Positions 7,351 through 14,407 are shown, counted from the stretch's first letter. The stretch: 21,719 nucleotides of DNA from a virus (IMGVR_UViG_3300027759_000479:1-21719), one strand, 5' to 3'. Notes: a model not told the origin generated them from the sequence alone. Program-made: numbers and translations.

Positions 7351-8451
7351 ATGCTAGATGCTATTAAACCGTTACTAGATAGCGACCTTATCAACGAAGA
7401 AGCTCAACAACAAATCTCAGAAGCTTGGGAAGCAAAGTTGAACGAAGCTCGTGAACAGGTACGTGCAGAACTCCGCGAAGAGTTTGCACAACGCTATGAG
7501 CATGACAAACAAGTGATGGTGGAAGCCCTGGATCGTATGATAACAGATGGTTTGACTGCAGAACTTGATCAAGTGAAAGCTGAAAAGCAAGCACTTGCTG
7601 AAGATCGCGTTAAATTTCAAGGCAAGATGAAAGAGTCAGCTACAAAGTTCAACAACTTTATGGTGACAAAACTTGCTGAAGAAATTGGCGAACTGCGTAA
7701 AGACCGCAAGATGCACACAGAAGGCGTTCAGAAGTTAGAACAATTTGTGGTTCATGCTCTTGCACGTGAGATTCAAGAATTTGCAACAGACAAACAAGAT
7801 GTAGTTAATACAAAAGTTCGTTTGGTGCGCGAAGCTCGCAAACAATTGGAAACACTCAAAGCACGTTTCGTAACAGAAAGTGCCAAGAAGATGTCCAGTG
7901 CTGTTAGCACACACCTGAAGGCTGAACTCAGTCAGTTACAAGAAGACATCAAAGTTGCTCGTGAGAACAATTTTGGACGTCGTATTTTTGAAGCGTATGC
8001 AAGTGAATTTGGAGCAACTCACCTAAATGAGAAGCAAGAAGTTCGCAAATTGCATGATACAATCGCGGCCAAAGATAGTAAACTAGCTGAAGCCATCAAA
8101 TTCGCCCAGAAGGCAAAAGTTCTGGTCGAGTCCAAAGAACGCGAAATGCGTATACTTAAAGAATCTAATCAGCGTGAAGCTGTGTTAGAGGAATTGCTTA
8201 GTCCTTTAAACAAGGAAAAAGCAGAAGTAATGCGTAATTTGCTTGAAAGTGTCCAGACAAGTCGCTTGTCGAATGCTTTTGAAAAGTATCTACCAGCAGT
8301 CTTAGAAGATCGTTCAGTGAAAGCCAAAAAAGTAATTACTGAATCATTCAATGAAGCAACTGGCGATAAATCTGCCCGCAGTCCAGATGCAGATCAACAA
8401 GCTGATAATACCAGCAATGTGATCGATCTAAAGCGTTTGGCAGGGCTGTAA
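7351..8451 (+). CDS. 22: Prohead scaffold protein gp22
   Basis: A 366-aa, highly charged, coiled-coil-rich protein starting MLDAIKPLLDSDLINEEAQQ and continuing ISEAWEAKLNEAREQVRAEL, the pattern of gp22 major scaffold proteins in T4-like cyanophages. It forms the core around which gp23 assembles and is then digested by gp21. Near the C-terminus is SRLSNAFEKYLPAVLEDRSV, another conserved gp22 block. I chose ATG 7351, 1 nt after the gp21 stop with GAAGGGA upstream; the longer reading from 7324 would overlap gp21. Confidence 0.93.
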   Translation: MLDAIKPLLDSDLINEEAQQQISEAWEAKLNEAREQVRAELREEFAQRYEHDKQVMVEALDRMITDGLTAELDQVKAEKQALAEDRVKFQGKMKESATKFNNFMVTKLAEEIGELRKDRKMHTEGVQKLEQFVVHALAREIQEFATDKQDVVNTKVRLVREARKQLETLKARFVTESAKKMSSAVSTHLKAELSQLQEDIKVARENNFGRRIFEAYASEFGATHLNEKQEVRKLHDTIAAKDSKLAEAIKFAQKAKVLVESKEREMRILKESNQREAVLEELLSPLNKEKAEVMRNLLESVQTSRLSNAFEKYLPAVLEDRSVKAKKVITESFNEATGDKSARSPDADQQADNTSNVIDLKRLAGL

Positions 8452-8458
8452 TTTAAGA

Positions 8459-8464
8459 TATAAT
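8459..8464 (+). promoter_or_regulatory. TATAAT box upstream of gp23
   Basis: TATAAT (in GATATAATAAAAGG) lies 14 nt before the gp23 ATG in the 27-nt gap after gp22. It is a bacterial -10 consensus and differs from TATAAATA by one missing A. It may give gp23 its own transcript, but no -35 element is obvious. The AAGGAGA Shine-Dalgarno sequence follows directly. Confidence 0.4.
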
Positions 8465-8478
8465 AAAAGGAGACTTAA

Positions 8479-9675
8479 ATGTCACAAGAATTATTAGAAG
8501 GTCGTTGGGACGAAACTAAAGACGCACTCTTGGAAGGCCTTTCTGGTTCCAAGCGCACGTCTATGAGCGTAATCCTTGAAAATACCAAGAAGTATTTGCG
8601 TGAGAACGCATCTTCTGGTTCTACAGTAAGTGGTAACATTGCTACATTAAACCGTGTGATTCTGCCAGTTATTCGACGTGTTATGCCAACTGTTATTGCT
8701 AACGAGTTGGTTGGTGTTCAGCCAATGACAGGTCCTGTAGGTCAAATCCACACATTACGTGTTCGCTATGCACAAAGTTTAACTGACAATTCAGCAGCCG
8801 CTACTAGCGTCCAAGCTGGTCAAGAAGCTTTGAGTCCTTTCACTATTGCTACTGCTTACTCTACTGTTCCACAAACTACTACAACAGCTACTGGATACAC
8901 AGGTAACAACACAGCAACAATGGAAGGTACAGGCGGTAAGCAGATTTCCGTTCAGATCTTGAAACAAGCTGTTGAAGCTAAGACACGCAAGTTACAAGCT
9001 CGTTGGACATTTGAATCTGCACAAGATGCACAAGCTATGCACGGTATTGATGTAGAAGCTGAAATCATGGCTGCTCTTGCACAAGAGATCACAGCTGAGA
9101 TTGATCAAGAGATTCTCTTGAGCTTGTCTACATTGGCAGCTACTGAGTATACATACAACCAAGCTACCGTTTCTGGTACAGCTACATTCGTTGGTGACGA
9201 GCATGCCGCATTGGCAGTTCTGATCAATCGTACAGCTAACCTGATCGCTCAGCGCACACGTCGTGGCGCTGGTAACTGGGCTGTTGTTTCTCCAGCTAGT
9301 TTGACAGTATTGCAAAGTGCAACAACTTCTGCTTTTGCTCGCACAACAGAAGGCACATTTGAAGCTCCTACAAACACCAAGTTTGTTGGTACATTGAATG
9401 GCGCTATGCGTGTGTTTGTAAACTCTTATGCTTCTGATACAGCTTCTGTATTGGTTGGATATAAGGGCACAAGCGAAGCTGATGCCGCAGCGTTCTATTG
9501 CCCATACATTCCATTGATGAGCAGTGGCGTTGTTCTTGATCCATCAACTTTCGAACCAGTCGTATCATTCATGACACGTTATGGCTTCGTTGAGTTGACC
9601 AACACAGCATCCAGCTTCGGTAACGCAGCTGACTATGTTGGCGAGATCGCAGTTCAAAACTTGTCATTCTCCTAA
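8479..9675 (+). CDS. 23: Major capsid protein gp23
   Basis: The 398-aa HK97-fold major head protein of the T4 family. Recognisable blocks are NRVILPVIRRVMPTVIANEL, VGVQPMTGPVGQIHTLRVRY, and the run TRKLQARWTFESAQDAQAMHG, GIDVEAEIMAALAQEITAEI, which match the conserved gp23 core. The N-terminus (SQELLEGRWDETKDALLEG) is a typical removable delta domain. A gp21-type cleavage pattern, LRE followed by N, places a candidate processing site after E42; ILE at 32-34 is another. At 398 residues it is clearly shorter than T4 gp23 (521), so the T4 insertion domain is probably reduced or absent. Strong AAGGAGA Shine-Dalgarno sequence; the stop is followed by an intrinsic terminator. Confidence 0.95.
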   Translation: MSQELLEGRWDETKDALLEGLSGSKRTSMSVILENTKKYLRENASSGSTVSGNIATLNRVILPVIRRVMPTVIANELVGVQPMTGPVGQIHTLRVRYAQSLTDNSAAATSVQAGQEALSPFTIATAYSTVPQTTTTATGYTGNNTATMEGTGGKQISVQILKQAVEAKTRKLQARWTFESAQDAQAMHGIDVEAEIMAALAQEITAEIDQEILLSLSTLAATEYTYNQATVSGTATFVGDEHAALAVLINRTANLIAQRTRRGAGNWAVVSPASLTVLQSATTSAFARTTEGTFEAPTNTKFVGTLNGAMRVFVNSYASDTASVLVGYKGTSEADAAAFYCPYIPLMSSGVVLDPSTFEPVVSFMTRYGFVELTNTASSFGNAADYVGEIAVQNLSFS

Positions 9676-9706
9676 TCAGAGAACTACCCAGGGATGGGAA
9701 GGAGAG

Positions 9707-9730
9707 AAACCTGCTTCGGCAGGTTTTTCT
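9707..9730 (+). terminator. Intrinsic terminator after gp23
   Basis: AAACCTGC (9707-9714) pairs perfectly with GCAGGTTT (9719-9726) across a TTCG tetraloop and runs into T-rich sequence. It closes the head-gene block and separates it from the accessory genes. Confidence 0.93.
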
Positions 9731-9749
9731 TTGGTGTCAATAATATTAA

Positions 9750-9755
9750 CAAATA
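9750..9755 (+). promoter_or_regulatory. Degenerate late-promoter-like box (CAAATA)
   Basis: CAAATA, one mismatch from TAAATA, ends 8 nt before the ATG at 9764. No Shine-Dalgarno sequence is visible in between. This resembles the close box-to-ATG arrangement of the tape measure, gp20 and TPR-GT genes but is a weaker match. Confidence 0.25.
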
Positions 9756-9763
9756 AGTAAACG

Positions 9764-10756
9764 ATGAAATTCAAAGTGCCGTACTATCACGACCCTAAAG
9801 ATATTATTTTTAACAGTGATTTTTCTATTAATCATAAATTTTTTGAGAATCTTACACCAACTTCGCCGGTAGTGCTGAATTTATCATTGGATCCATACAA
9901 TGTTAAAGAAATAAATGAACTACTTAAATTGCAAGGAATAAACACTGATAACATTATATTTTTAACATCAAATTACGATCTAGACTCAACATACAATAAT
10001 ATAATTTTTTATCCAAGTTGGTTAATATCTACCAGTCTTTCGTTGAAAAAAATACCGATTAATCTAAAAAGGAATTATAAGATTAGTTGTCTTAATCGAA
10101 TAGCCAAAGGTCATAGATTTTATCTTTTTTACTTGTTAAAAGAAAAAAAATATTTTAATGAACTAGTGTATACATTGCAAGGACTGTGTTCCTATGACAA
10201 CAACTTGACATGGGACAATGGTCAAATTGCAGGGCTGGATGACTTACCAAAAAAAGTTAAGTTAGAATTGAGCAAACTAGATCTAAATATAACAACAATG
10301 AAGGTACCGGATCCAAACATAAATGTCAATGACCATTCTACCAATCATATTGCCTACTCAGACAGTTATATGAATATTGTTACAGAAAGTTCGTATAGAT
10401 TTGCAACACCGTTTTTTAGCGAAAAAACTATAAAACCATTGGCGTCTGGCCAGTTGTTTTCGATGGCAGGTGATCAGAACAGTATTAACTCACTTAGAGC
10501 ACTTGGATTTGAAACATTTGATCATGCATTTGACAATCACAATTATGATAACTTTGTTACATATAAACAAAGAATTGATTCAATGGTTGAACTGGTAGAT
10601 TGTGTTTATGAAAACATTGAATCAATATATTTTGATAATATTCAAGCCATAACTCACAATCAAGATTATGCATTGTCCGACCATTTTAGAAATAGTTTTT
10701 TTAAACCACTTTTAGATTTAGATATTGTTGATACTTTAAATTTTATACCAACTTAA
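9764..10756 (+). CDS. Glycosyltransferase-like protein with GT10-type motif block
   Basis: A 330-aa protein rich in Asn, Ile, Lys, Phe and Tyr. Residues 203-265 (NIVTESSYRFATPFFSEKTI, KPLASGQLFSMAGD, then LRALGFETFD and HNYDNF) follow the pattern iVtEt...f.tEKt.KPi..G.pF...g....L..LGF.tF seen in the C-terminal half of GT10 fucosyltransferase-like proteins and many phage glycosyltransferase-like proteins. Residues 109-131 (CLNRIAKGHRFYLFYLL) look like the usual N-R...HR...L..L segment. Donor and acceptor are unknown. It is visibly more AT-rich than its neighbours and uses AT-ending codons, which suggests recent transfer. It sits between the gp23 terminator and a convergent glycosyltransferase-like gene, whose end it overlaps by 21 bp. 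Confidence 0.75.
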   Translation: MKFKVPYYHDPKDIIFNSDFSINHKFFENLTPTSPVVLNLSLDPYNVKEINELLKLQGINTDNIIFLTSNYDLDSTYNNIIFYPSWLISTSLSLKKIPINLKRNYKISCLNRIAKGHRFYLFYLLKEKKYFNELVYTLQGLCSYDNNLTWDNGQIAGLDDLPKKVKLELSKLDLNITTMKVPDPNINVNDHSTNHIAYSDSYMNIVTESSYRFATPFFSEKTIKPLASGQLFSMAGDQNSINSLRALGFETFDHAFDNHNYDNFVTYKQRIDSMVELVDCVYENIESIYFDNIQAITHNQDYALSDHFRNSFFKPLLDLDIVDTLNFIPT

Positions 10757-11881
10757 GAATTTGTGTATTTTGTCTACGACACTGGCCCAATCGCCCATTT
10801 TAGGTTGGCGAAACAACCTAGCTGATGAATACCATGGACTTGAATCTCTATCAAGCAACCAGCGCCAGTCCAGCGCATACTGACTCAACATAACCCATAC
10901 AGGTCGACCCAATGCGCCAGCCAAGTGGGCTACAGCAGTATCAACACTGAGCACCACATCCATGTGCATGATCAATGCGGCTGAGTCAGCAAAACTTCGT
11001 ATGGCGCCCGGATATGCTCGGACACCTGCGGCCACTAACTCAGCCTCTTCTTCCGCGGTACAATCACATTGTAGGTTGACCCACTCGTAGCCTGGATTGC
11101 AACGGATTAACTCTAACATGGTTTCAAACGGCATGCCCTTGTGACGATTGATCCAGGTATCTCTACGACCACTCCAACAAAAGCCCACACGCAGTCGATT
11201 TTTAGGTCCCAACGTTGTTTGCCATTCTTTTTGTAATCGGGCGTCGGCAGTCAAGTAGTATTGCACGTTGGCCATGTTCTCAAGAGTTGATCCAATTACA
11301 CCAGGGATGCTCATAATAGGAATCCAATAATCAAATTCAGGCAACGGGTCACCTTCGACTAAAATTGTAGTAATAGAAGGCCCTAGTATCAATGGGCGAA
11401 GATTTTGATTTAACGTTACTATTACTCGAGCGCCACGACTAGTAATGTCACCAATAAATCGAACAAATTGTATATTGTCGCCGTGGCCCTGTTCACCTAC
11501 TACCAAAACAGTTTTATCTTTGATATCTTGACCAGTCCATCTGGGTTGTGGATATTTTGGCAACTCGCCAGCTAAGTGCTCATAATTCCAGCGACTTTCG
11601 TACTGTGGCCAACCACGGGCGTAATCACCAGCTAACAAATAAGCCACAGCCAAGTTGAATTGTGCAGTTGGATGTTGTGGAGCCAATTGTATACTACGTT
11701 GTAAAAATGGTATAGCACCAATTGCGTCTCCACATTCGCGTAATACGTTGCCGTAGTTGTTGAATGCTGATGCTGAATTACGATCTTCAGTTAATGCCTG
11801 GGCATAGTATTTTAGTGCCAGTTCTGGGTTGTTTTCTTCTCTGGCAGTATTGCCGTGCGCTATTAAAAGTTCTGTGTTCAT
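10736..11881 (-). CDS. TPR-repeat protein with GT9-type glycosyltransferase domain
   Basis: A 381-aa protein. Residues about 2-100 hold three TPR repeats (AREENNPELALKYYAQAL; NNYGNVLRECGDAIGAI; FNLAVAYLLAGDYARGW, ending PQYESRW). A second domain follows with PRWTGQ, TVLVVGEQGHGDNIQFVRFI, CWSGRRDTWINRHKGMPF, then VLSVDTAVAHLAGALGRPVW and LDWRWLLDRDSSPWY. These are the classic blocks of bacterial TPR plus glycosyltransferase family 9-like proteins, where TVAHLAGALG corresponds to the nucleotide-sugar-binding side. It may glycosylate a virion or surface protein; no substrate is shown. I chose ATG 11881 (MNTELLIAHG) because TAAATA lies exactly 5 nt upstream, as in the tape measure and gp67-position genes; ATG 11887 overlaps the box. 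It is convergent with the GT10-like gene. Confidence 0.85.
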   Translation of the reverse strand: MNTELLIAHGNTAREENNPELALKYYAQALTEDRNSASAFNNYGNVLRECGDAIGAIPFLQRSIQLAPQHPTAQFNLAVAYLLAGDYARGWPQYESRWNYEHLAGELPKYPQPRWTGQDIKDKTVLVVGEQGHGDNIQFVRFIGDITSRGARVIVTLNQNLRPLILGPSITTILVEGDPLPEFDYWIPIMSIPGVIGSTLENMANVQYYLTADARLQKEWQTTLGPKNRLRVGFCWSGRRDTWINRHKGMPFETMLELIRCNPGYEWVNLQCDCTAEEEAELVAAGVRAYPGAIRSFADSAALIMHMDVVLSVDTAVAHLAGALGRPVWVMLSQYALDWRWLLDRDSSPWYSSARLFRQPKMGDWASVVDKIHKFLSWYKI

Positions 11882-11886
11882 GATCA

Positions 11887-11892
11887 TATTTA
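11887..11892 (-). promoter_or_regulatory. TAAATA late-promoter-like box, TPR-GT gene
   Basis: On the minus strand the sequence reads TAAATA, TGATC, ATG: the box ends exactly 5 nt before ATG 11881. There is no Shine-Dalgarno sequence. This is the minus-strand counterpart of the box-to-ATG arrangement at 1269, 3641 and 5479. Confidence 0.42.
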
Positions 11893-11928
11893 ATGGGCTA
11901 CAGCAACACCTGTAAAATATATATTAGC

Positions 11929-11936
11929 CATAAATA
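11929..11936 (+). promoter_or_regulatory. CATAAATA late-promoter-like box upstream of fibre gene 12029
   Basis: Matches TATAAATA at seven of eight positions. With T4 spacing transcription would begin near 11942, just before the first of three hairpins, giving a leader of about 87 nt. Confidence 0.55.
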
Positions 11937-11942
11937 CTTGTC

Positions 11943-12001
11943 AACGCAATCATGCGTTTTATGCGGCTCTTAACCCAGCCGCGTAGTGGGCTAGAACCCA
12001 C
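11943..12001 (+). promoter_or_regulatory. Three tandem perfect hairpins in the 5' leader of gene 12029
   Basis: AACGCA/TGCGTT (11943-11948, 11953-11958; loop ATCA), GCGGCT/AGCCGC (11963-11968, 11977-11982; 8-nt loop) and GTGGG/CCCAC (11986-11990, 11997-12001; 6-nt loop) follow one another with spacers of 3-4 nt. None is followed by a T tract, so they are not terminators. They lie between the CATAAATA box and the AAGGAGA Shine-Dalgarno sequence, which stays unpaired. A role in mRNA stability or control of a strongly expressed virion gene is inferred. Confidence 0.6.
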
Positions 12002-12028
12002 ATGGGACTTCTTTAAGGAGAAAACAAA

Positions 12029-12976
12029 ATGGGTCGTCCACTTAAAATTAAACAATCTACCACCATCGACATTGGTTTCAATGACTTTGGTAACTTAACA
12101 GCGGCAGTTATTCCAACCGGATTAACTTCTACAGAATTCTTAGGCGTGGTTGGTGGCGCTAATGTTGGTATAGCTACAACCGATTATCCAGTGGTTAAGA
12201 TTACAGCCAACATCAACAGTGTTCAGGGTGCAGCTTACATTATCACACAGAAAGGCACTACCAAGTATCTAGTGACAGATGCAACTTCGGTCAGTGCAGG
12301 AAGTTTCACAGTTGGTTACAGCTATCGAATTCTTGCAGTAGGCAATACCAATTGGACAGCAATTGGTGGCCCTGCTACACCAACTGTTGGCGCTGTGTTC
12401 ACAGCCACAGGCATAGGATCTGGTACAGGTACTGCTACTGCGGTGGCCCAATGCAATTTAGTTGGAAACGCCACAATCAACAGCGGTGAAATGAATATGG
12501 TATTCAATGCTGACGGCAGTGCAATATATGCCACTCGCTTGACCAACAAGTATATTTGGGATAATTCGGCTACACCGGTTCGTTATGCGGTTAACTTCTT
12601 TGTAGCTGGAGATTCAGCAGCTGTTACTCTTGCCAGTGTTGCTGTTGCCAATGCTTCAGGTTGGTTTACAGCCAATGCCAGTTCCTTTACAACCGGTCAA
12701 CTGATCAATGTCAGCGGAGCTTTGACAGGTAATGCTACAATCACTGGTTATGTTAATCCAACAACATATTACGTGGTTGCTACCAATGGAACAACAGCAT
12801 TCCAGTTGGCTGCGTCAGAAGGTGCTGCTAACATTGTTACTGCGGCTGGTAATACCCGTGGCCTTACATTTAGTGAAGCTGTTTCAACAACTGTTAAATC
12901 TGGTGCAGAAACAGAAACCTGGGCCAATGGCACTGGTGATCTTACATTGGGTGATGTTCAAAATTACACTTCGTAA
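12029..12976 (+). CDS. Virion structural/decoration protein, modular (315 aa)
   Basis: Starts MGRPLKIKQST, a start I recognise from structural proteins of T4-like cyanophages. A core reading VKITANINSVQGAAYIITQK, TKYLVTDA, then CNLVGNATINSGEMNMVFN and LTNKYIWD is interrupted by two Gly/Thr-rich modules. Residues about 88-138 (FTVGYSYRILAVGNTNWTAI followed by GTGTATA) match a module found in many phage fibre proteins (Y.I...G.T.FTAIGA...VG..FTATG.G.GTGT). Residues about 196-281 (FTTGQLINVSG, TITGYVNPTTYYVVATNG, TTAFQL) are a second common fibre module. It is probably a head or tail surface protein. Strong AAGGAGA Shine-Dalgarno sequence, hairpin-rich leader upstream and an intrinsic terminator downstream indicate a monocistronic, well-expressed gene. 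Confidence 0.8.
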   Translation: MGRPLKIKQSTTIDIGFNDFGNLTAAVIPTGLTSTEFLGVVGGANVGIATTDYPVVKITANINSVQGAAYIITQKGTTKYLVTDATSVSAGSFTVGYSYRILAVGNTNWTAIGGPATPTVGAVFTATGIGSGTGTATAVAQCNLVGNATINSGEMNMVFNADGSAIYATRLTNKYIWDNSATPVRYAVNFFVAGDSAAVTLASVAVANASGWFTANASSFTTGQLINVSGALTGNATITGYVNPTTYYVVATNGTTAFQLAASEGAANIVTAAGNTRGLTFSEAVSTTVKSGAETETWANGTGDLTLGDVQNYTS

Positions 12977-12990
12977 TTTATGTAGTATCC

Positions 12991-13020
12991 AAAAAATCCC
13001 TGCTGCGGTGGGGATTTTTT
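12991..13020 (+). terminator. Intrinsic terminator after gene 12029
   Basis: AAAAAATCCC (12991-13000) is the perfect complement of GGGATTTTTT (13011-13020) with a 10-nt loop, ending in six T. The A tract on the left arm would also allow termination on the minus strand. Confidence 0.92.
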
Positions 13021-13043
13021 ATGACTATTGCCGTTGTAGACCG

Positions 13044-13051
13044 CATAAATA
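13044..13051 (+). promoter_or_regulatory. CATAAATA late-promoter-like box upstream of gene 13069
   Basis: Seven of eight positions match TATAAATA. It lies 17 nt before the ATG, between the preceding terminator and an AAAAGGA Shine-Dalgarno sequence, as expected for a new late transcript covering the next three genes. Confidence 0.6.
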
Positions 13052-13068
13052 ACAAAAAGGATCTGTAA

Positions 13069-13674
13069 ATGGCAACCTATAAGAATATTAGCAGTGACTG
13101 GTACATTACCGTAGACAGCGGACAAGGCACAATTTATATTGACGGTAACTTGGACGTGGCTGGTAATATTACCTACGTCAGTGATATTGCTGTTAATGAT
13201 GCATTTATTATTGTAGCTGCCAACAATACCGGCACAGTTAATGATATGGGTTTGGTGGCCACAAAAGTTGCCAACACTGCCTGGGCTGGACTTAGATTTG
13301 ATGTTAGTGCAAATGCCTGGCAGATTAGCAGTAGTGTTTATGGCAACGGTGTTCCTGTTGCGGCCTATGCAAATATTTTAACTACATCATCTACAGCCAA
13401 TGCTGCTGGATCCAACACACAGATACAGTTCAACCAAGGTGGCACCTTTGGAGCCAGTGCTAATTTAACATTTGATTATGGCAACAACAAGTTGACCATG
13501 TTGGGCTATCAAGTTTTTGGCAACACCGCCACTCCAGCCAACGTGGCCAATGCTGTGGCACTATACAGCAACGTTACAGGATCAGGTGGCACCGGTCTAT
13601 ACTTTACATCTGCATCAGCCAACGACGAGCTGGTCAGCAAGAGCAAAGCCATAGTATTTGCAATCATATTTTAA
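13069..13674 (+). CDS. Tail fibre-like structural protein (201 aa)
   Basis: Opens MATYKNISSDWYITVD, then IDGNLDVAGNITYVSDIAV and DMGLVATKVANTAWAGLRFD, a module also present near the N-terminus of the long fibre at 19479 (NLTVQGQTTTVDT... DIGTIGLRG... LGWKE). A second phage-fibre motif follows at about 123-145 (AGSNTQIQFNQGG, FGASANLTFDY). It ends DELVSKSKAIVFAIIF, an ending known to me from T4-like phage virion proteins. Composition is Asn/Ala/Thr/Gly-rich, as for its neighbours. It probably forms part of a fibre or decoration assembly with the next two genes. AAAAGGA Shine-Dalgarno sequence upstream. Confidence 0.78.
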   Translation: MATYKNISSDWYITVDSGQGTIYIDGNLDVAGNITYVSDIAVNDAFIIVAANNTGTVNDMGLVATKVANTAWAGLRFDVSANAWQISSSVYGNGVPVAAYANILTTSSTANAAGSNTQIQFNQGGTFGASANLTFDYGNNKLTMLGYQVFGNTATPANVANAVALYSNVTGSGGTGLYFTSASANDELVSKSKAIVFAIIF

Positions 13675-13683
13675 GGAACAACA

Positions 13684-13998
13684 ATGTCAATAACAACCGC
13701 AGCAATAGGCAACACAGTCAGCAACGTATACGTCAGTGGCGGAAACACTGCTATTACCTGGTTAGCCATAAACAATTCAACCGCTAATACGGTCACTGCC
13801 AACGTGTATGCCGTGCCAGCAGGTAGCACAGCCAACACACAAAATTTAATTTTAACCAATATAGAAATGACTGGTTATGAAACATATCAATTGTATAATG
13901 CGGCAGAAAAATTATTGTTAGGTACCAATGACAGTATACAAGTGGTAGCCAACACCAGCGGAAACCTTAATGTAGTGACCAGTTATACTACAATCTAA
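13684..13998 (+). CDS. Small virion structural protein (104 aa)
   Basis: A 104-residue, predicted beta-rich protein. The segment AITWLAINNSTANTVTANVY followed by VPAG, and the later YNAAEKLLLGTNDSIQVVAN, resemble the small tail-associated proteins of cyanophages of the form NAI..L...N......VNVHLVP..G and E.IIL...D.I. The function is unknown beyond a likely virion role. AAGGA Shine-Dalgarno sequence 9 nt after the previous stop; its own stop overlaps the next start (TAATG at 13996-14000), so the two are coupled. Confidence 0.72.
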   Translation: MSITTAAIGNTVSNVYVSGGNTAITWLAINNSTANTVTANVYAVPAGSTANTQNLILTNIEMTGYETYQLYNAAEKLLLGTNDSIQVVANTSGNLNVVTSYTTI

Positions 13999-14396
13999 TG
14001 GGATATTATGTAAAAAATCGACGACTACAAAGCGGCAGTACCGGCGTAGTCTTACCTACAGGATCGTCAGAAACTCGTCCTGAATATCCAACATTTGGTA
14101 TGATTCGATACAACACTGATGTGGGCTTGGTAGAATTCTTTAATGGATCAGTCTGGAATACACTCAGCACTGGTGGCAGCGTTAGCTACACTGTAGATGA
14201 TTTTACCGGTAACGGAGTTCAAACGCTTTTTACAATGACTATAGCAGAAGATGTAGCAGAAAATATCATAGTATTTGTAGGGTCAATCTATCAAGATCCA
14301 GCTACAAGTTATACAGTCGATGGTGGTTATGACATTACATTCACATCAGCACCACCCAATACCGTGCCAATTAATGTAATTCACACCTCAAGTTAA
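13998..14396 (+). CDS. Small fibre-module protein (132 aa)
   Basis: Carries two modules that recur in this window: TRPEYPTFGMIRYNTDVGLV followed by EFFNGSVW (residues 26-54), and DDFTGNGVQTLFTM (67-80) with VFVGSIYQDPATSYTVDGG and ITFTSAPP. The same pair ends the proteins at 17849 and 19479. In phage fibres the first module often marks the end of a shaft and the second a beta-sandwich-like tip; this is family knowledge applied by pattern. Translation is coupled to the upstream gene by a 1-nt overlap with no Shine-Dalgarno sequence of its own. It may be a stand-alone tip or adaptor protein. Confidence 0.75.
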   Translation: MGYYVKNRRLQSGSTGVVLPTGSSETRPEYPTFGMIRYNTDVGLVEFFNGSVWNTLSTGGSVSYTVDDFTGNGVQTLFTMTIAEDVAENIIVFVGSIYQDPATSYTVDGGYDITFTSAPPNTVPINVIHTSS

Positions 14397-14401
14397 TCAA
14401 C

Positions 14402-14407
14402 TAAATA
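14402..14407 (+). promoter_or_regulatory. TAAATA late-promoter-like box upstream of PKD adhesin gene
   Basis: TAAATA (in ACTAAATATCC) lies 19 nt before the ATG at 14427, just after the stop at 14394-14396. A CAGGGA Shine-Dalgarno-like sequence lies between the box and the ATG. Confidence 0.5.

Noticed and set aside
10284-10289. TAAATA inside the GT10-like gene
   Set aside because: It is within an AT-rich coding region with no following gene start, so most likely chance.
11961-12001. Possible tRNA or tRNA remnant: two stems that look like an anticodon arm and a T arm
   Set aside because: The loops have 8 and 6 nt rather than 7, there is no GTTCRA T-loop, no D arm and no acceptor stem pairing. 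Better read as leader hairpins.
12732-13052. Plus-strand frame of 106 codons running past the end of gene 12029
   Set aside because: It overlaps the real gene in another frame, crosses the terminator and has Leu/Gln-rich shadow composition.
13660-13690. Frameshift between genes 13069 and 13684
   Set aside because: The first protein ends with a natural-looking IVFAIIF end and the second has its own AAGGA Shine-Dalgarno sequence and ATG.
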